This document shows positions 5,176-5,828 of a stretch of DNA of 5,828 bases, piece after piece (position 1 is the first letter of the stretch; the number at the start of each line of letters is the position of its first letter). The stretch comes from Betaproteobacteria bacterium (GTDB lineage Bacteria; Pseudomonadota; Gammaproteobacteria; Burkholderiales; SG8-41). Under the pieces are notes generated by a model. That model was not told the origin of the DNA. It saw only the letters and a list, made by a program, of their open reading frames with translations, and did not search any database. The stretch spans positions 1 to 5,828 of the forward strand of contig JAQGNC010000559.1 of assembly GCA_028292065.1 (NCBI GenBank). Direction: 5' to 3'. Made by a program: the position numbers and the translations under genes.

Positions 5176-5828
5176 CGCGGCTGCCGGCTGTCGCCGTAGT
5201 TGAGGTCGACCCAGCGGCGGTACGCGCCGCTCTGAACGTTCGCGACCCACGACGGGTGCTCCAGGTACCACTGCACCGTCTTGCGGATGCCCGTCTCGAA
5301 CGTTTCCGCCGGGCGCCAGCCGAGCTCGCGCTCGATCTTGCGGGCGTCGATTGCATACCGGCGATCGTGTCCTGGCCGGTCCTTCACGAACGCGATCAGC
5401 GCGCGGTGCGGTCCCTCGGCGCGCGGGCGCATCTCGTCGAGGAGAGCGCAGATCACGTTCACGATCTCGATGTTGGGCATCTCGTTCCAGCCGCCGATGT
5501 TGTAAACCTCGCCGGGCGTGCCGCCGTCGAGCACCGCGCGTATCGCGGCGCAATGGTCGGTCACGTACAGCCAGTCGCGCACGTTCATGCCGTCGCCGTA
5601 CACCGGCAGGCGCTGGCCGGCGAGCGCGTTCGCGATCACGAGCGGTATCAGTTTTTCCGGGAACTGCAGCGGACCGTAATTATTCGAGCAGTTGGTCGTG
5701 ACGACCGGCAGCCCGTAAGTGTGGTGCCACGCGCGCACCAGATGGTCCGACGCGGCTTTCGACGCCGAATAAGGGCTGTTGGGCTGGTACGGCGTCGCCT
5801 CCGTGAAAGGCGGCGCCCCCGGCTCGAG
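5172..5828 (-). CDS. rfbB: dTDP-glucose 4,6-dehydratase, C-terminal part (5' end beyond right edge)
   Basis: RfbB/RmlB is a cytoplasmic NAD-dependent extended-SDR enzyme. It turns dTDP-glucose into dTDP-4-keto-6-deoxyglucose, the second step of dTDP-L-rhamnose and related deoxysugar synthesis for O-antigen or capsule. The window holds the last 218 residues; the full protein is usually about 350, so the Rossmann nucleotide-binding N-terminus is missing. Seen directly: PFTEATPY, then the catalytic YSASK (Tyr codon 5771-5769, Lys codon 5759-5757), SDHLVRAWHHTYGLP, TNCSNNYGPLQFPEKLIPL, VYGDGMNVRDWLYVTDHC, YNIGG and DRPGHDRRYAIDARKIEREL, all hallmarks of RmlB. The frame is open to the right edge and contains only internal GTG/Met codons, so the apparent start near 5738 is not real. 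The TAG stop (5174-5172) shares CTAG with the convergent gene's stop. Other rml genes probably lie to the right, but I cannot see them. Confidence 0.95.
   Translation of the reverse strand, partial: LEPGAPPFTEATPYQPNSPYSASKAASDHLVRAWHHTYGLPVVTTNCSNNYGPLQFPEKLIPLVIANALAGQRLPVYGDGMNVRDWLYVTDHCAAIRAVLDGGTPGEVYNIGGWNEMPNIEIVNVICALLDEMRPRAEGPHRALIAFVKDRPGHDRRYAIDARKIERELGWRPAETFETGIRKTVQWYLEHPSWVANVQSGAYRRWVDLNYGDSRQPR

Noticed and set aside
5176..5200. GC-rich partial inverted repeat (GCGCGGCTGCCGGCTG) just after the convergent stop codons, considered as a terminator.
   Set aside because: The pairing is imperfect, there is no T-tract on either strand, and the sequence is coding for the C-terminus of rfbB.
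5823..5828. CTCGAG at the exact right end, considered as a cloning junction.
   Set aside because: It reads naturally in frame into the RfbB protein, so it is more likely a chance XhoI-type hexamer at the window edge.

Overview
The window is GC-rich chromosomal DNA with strong G/C bias at third codon positions and almost no non-coding sequence. It looks like a proteobacterium, most likely a betaproteobacterium. That assignment rests on composition and on the style of the long family-5 binding protein and its permeases; no rRNA or marker gene is present to confirm it.

Layout, left to right. (1) A minus-strand operon for a peptide/nickel/opine-type ABC importer fills 1-3145. In transcription order it encodes a periplasmic substrate-binding protein (3145 to 1343), a DppB/OppB-like permease (1346 to 408) and a DppC/OppC-like permease (411 to the left edge, truncated after 137 residues). 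Each junction is a 4-nt start/stop overlap (TTGA, then ATGA), so translation is probably coupled. The ATPase genes, if linked, lie beyond the left edge. (2) A 56-bp divergent intergenic region (3146-3201) is the only clear non-coding stretch. It carries a TATAAT box for the plus strand, an overlapping TATACT for the minus strand, and a 12-bp perfect palindrome. (3) On the plus strand, 3202-5175 encodes a 657-residue fused enzyme. Its N-terminal half is a zinc-type class II aldolase and its C-terminal half is an NAD-type short-chain dehydrogenase, the architecture of rhamnulose-1-phosphate aldolase/lactaldehyde dehydrogenase proteins. (4) On the minus strand, 5828 to 5172 holds the C-terminal 218 residues of dTDP-glucose 4,6-dehydratase (RfbB/RmlB), whose start is beyond the right edge. 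Its stop codon interlocks with that of the aldolase/dehydrogenase gene in a shared CTAG.

How they fit together: the importer could bring in an oligopeptide or another small solute. The divergent fused enzyme would cleave a phosphorylated or acidic sugar and oxidise the aldehyde released. The convergent rfbB would belong to a separate dTDP-sugar (rhamnose/O-antigen) cluster. Any functional link between importer and enzyme is inferred only from the shared promoter region. I see no mobile element, CRISPR array, RNA gene or clear terminator, and no strong evidence of an undescribed system. The most interesting signals are the compact, possibly leaderless divergent promoter and the substrate question for the fused enzyme.
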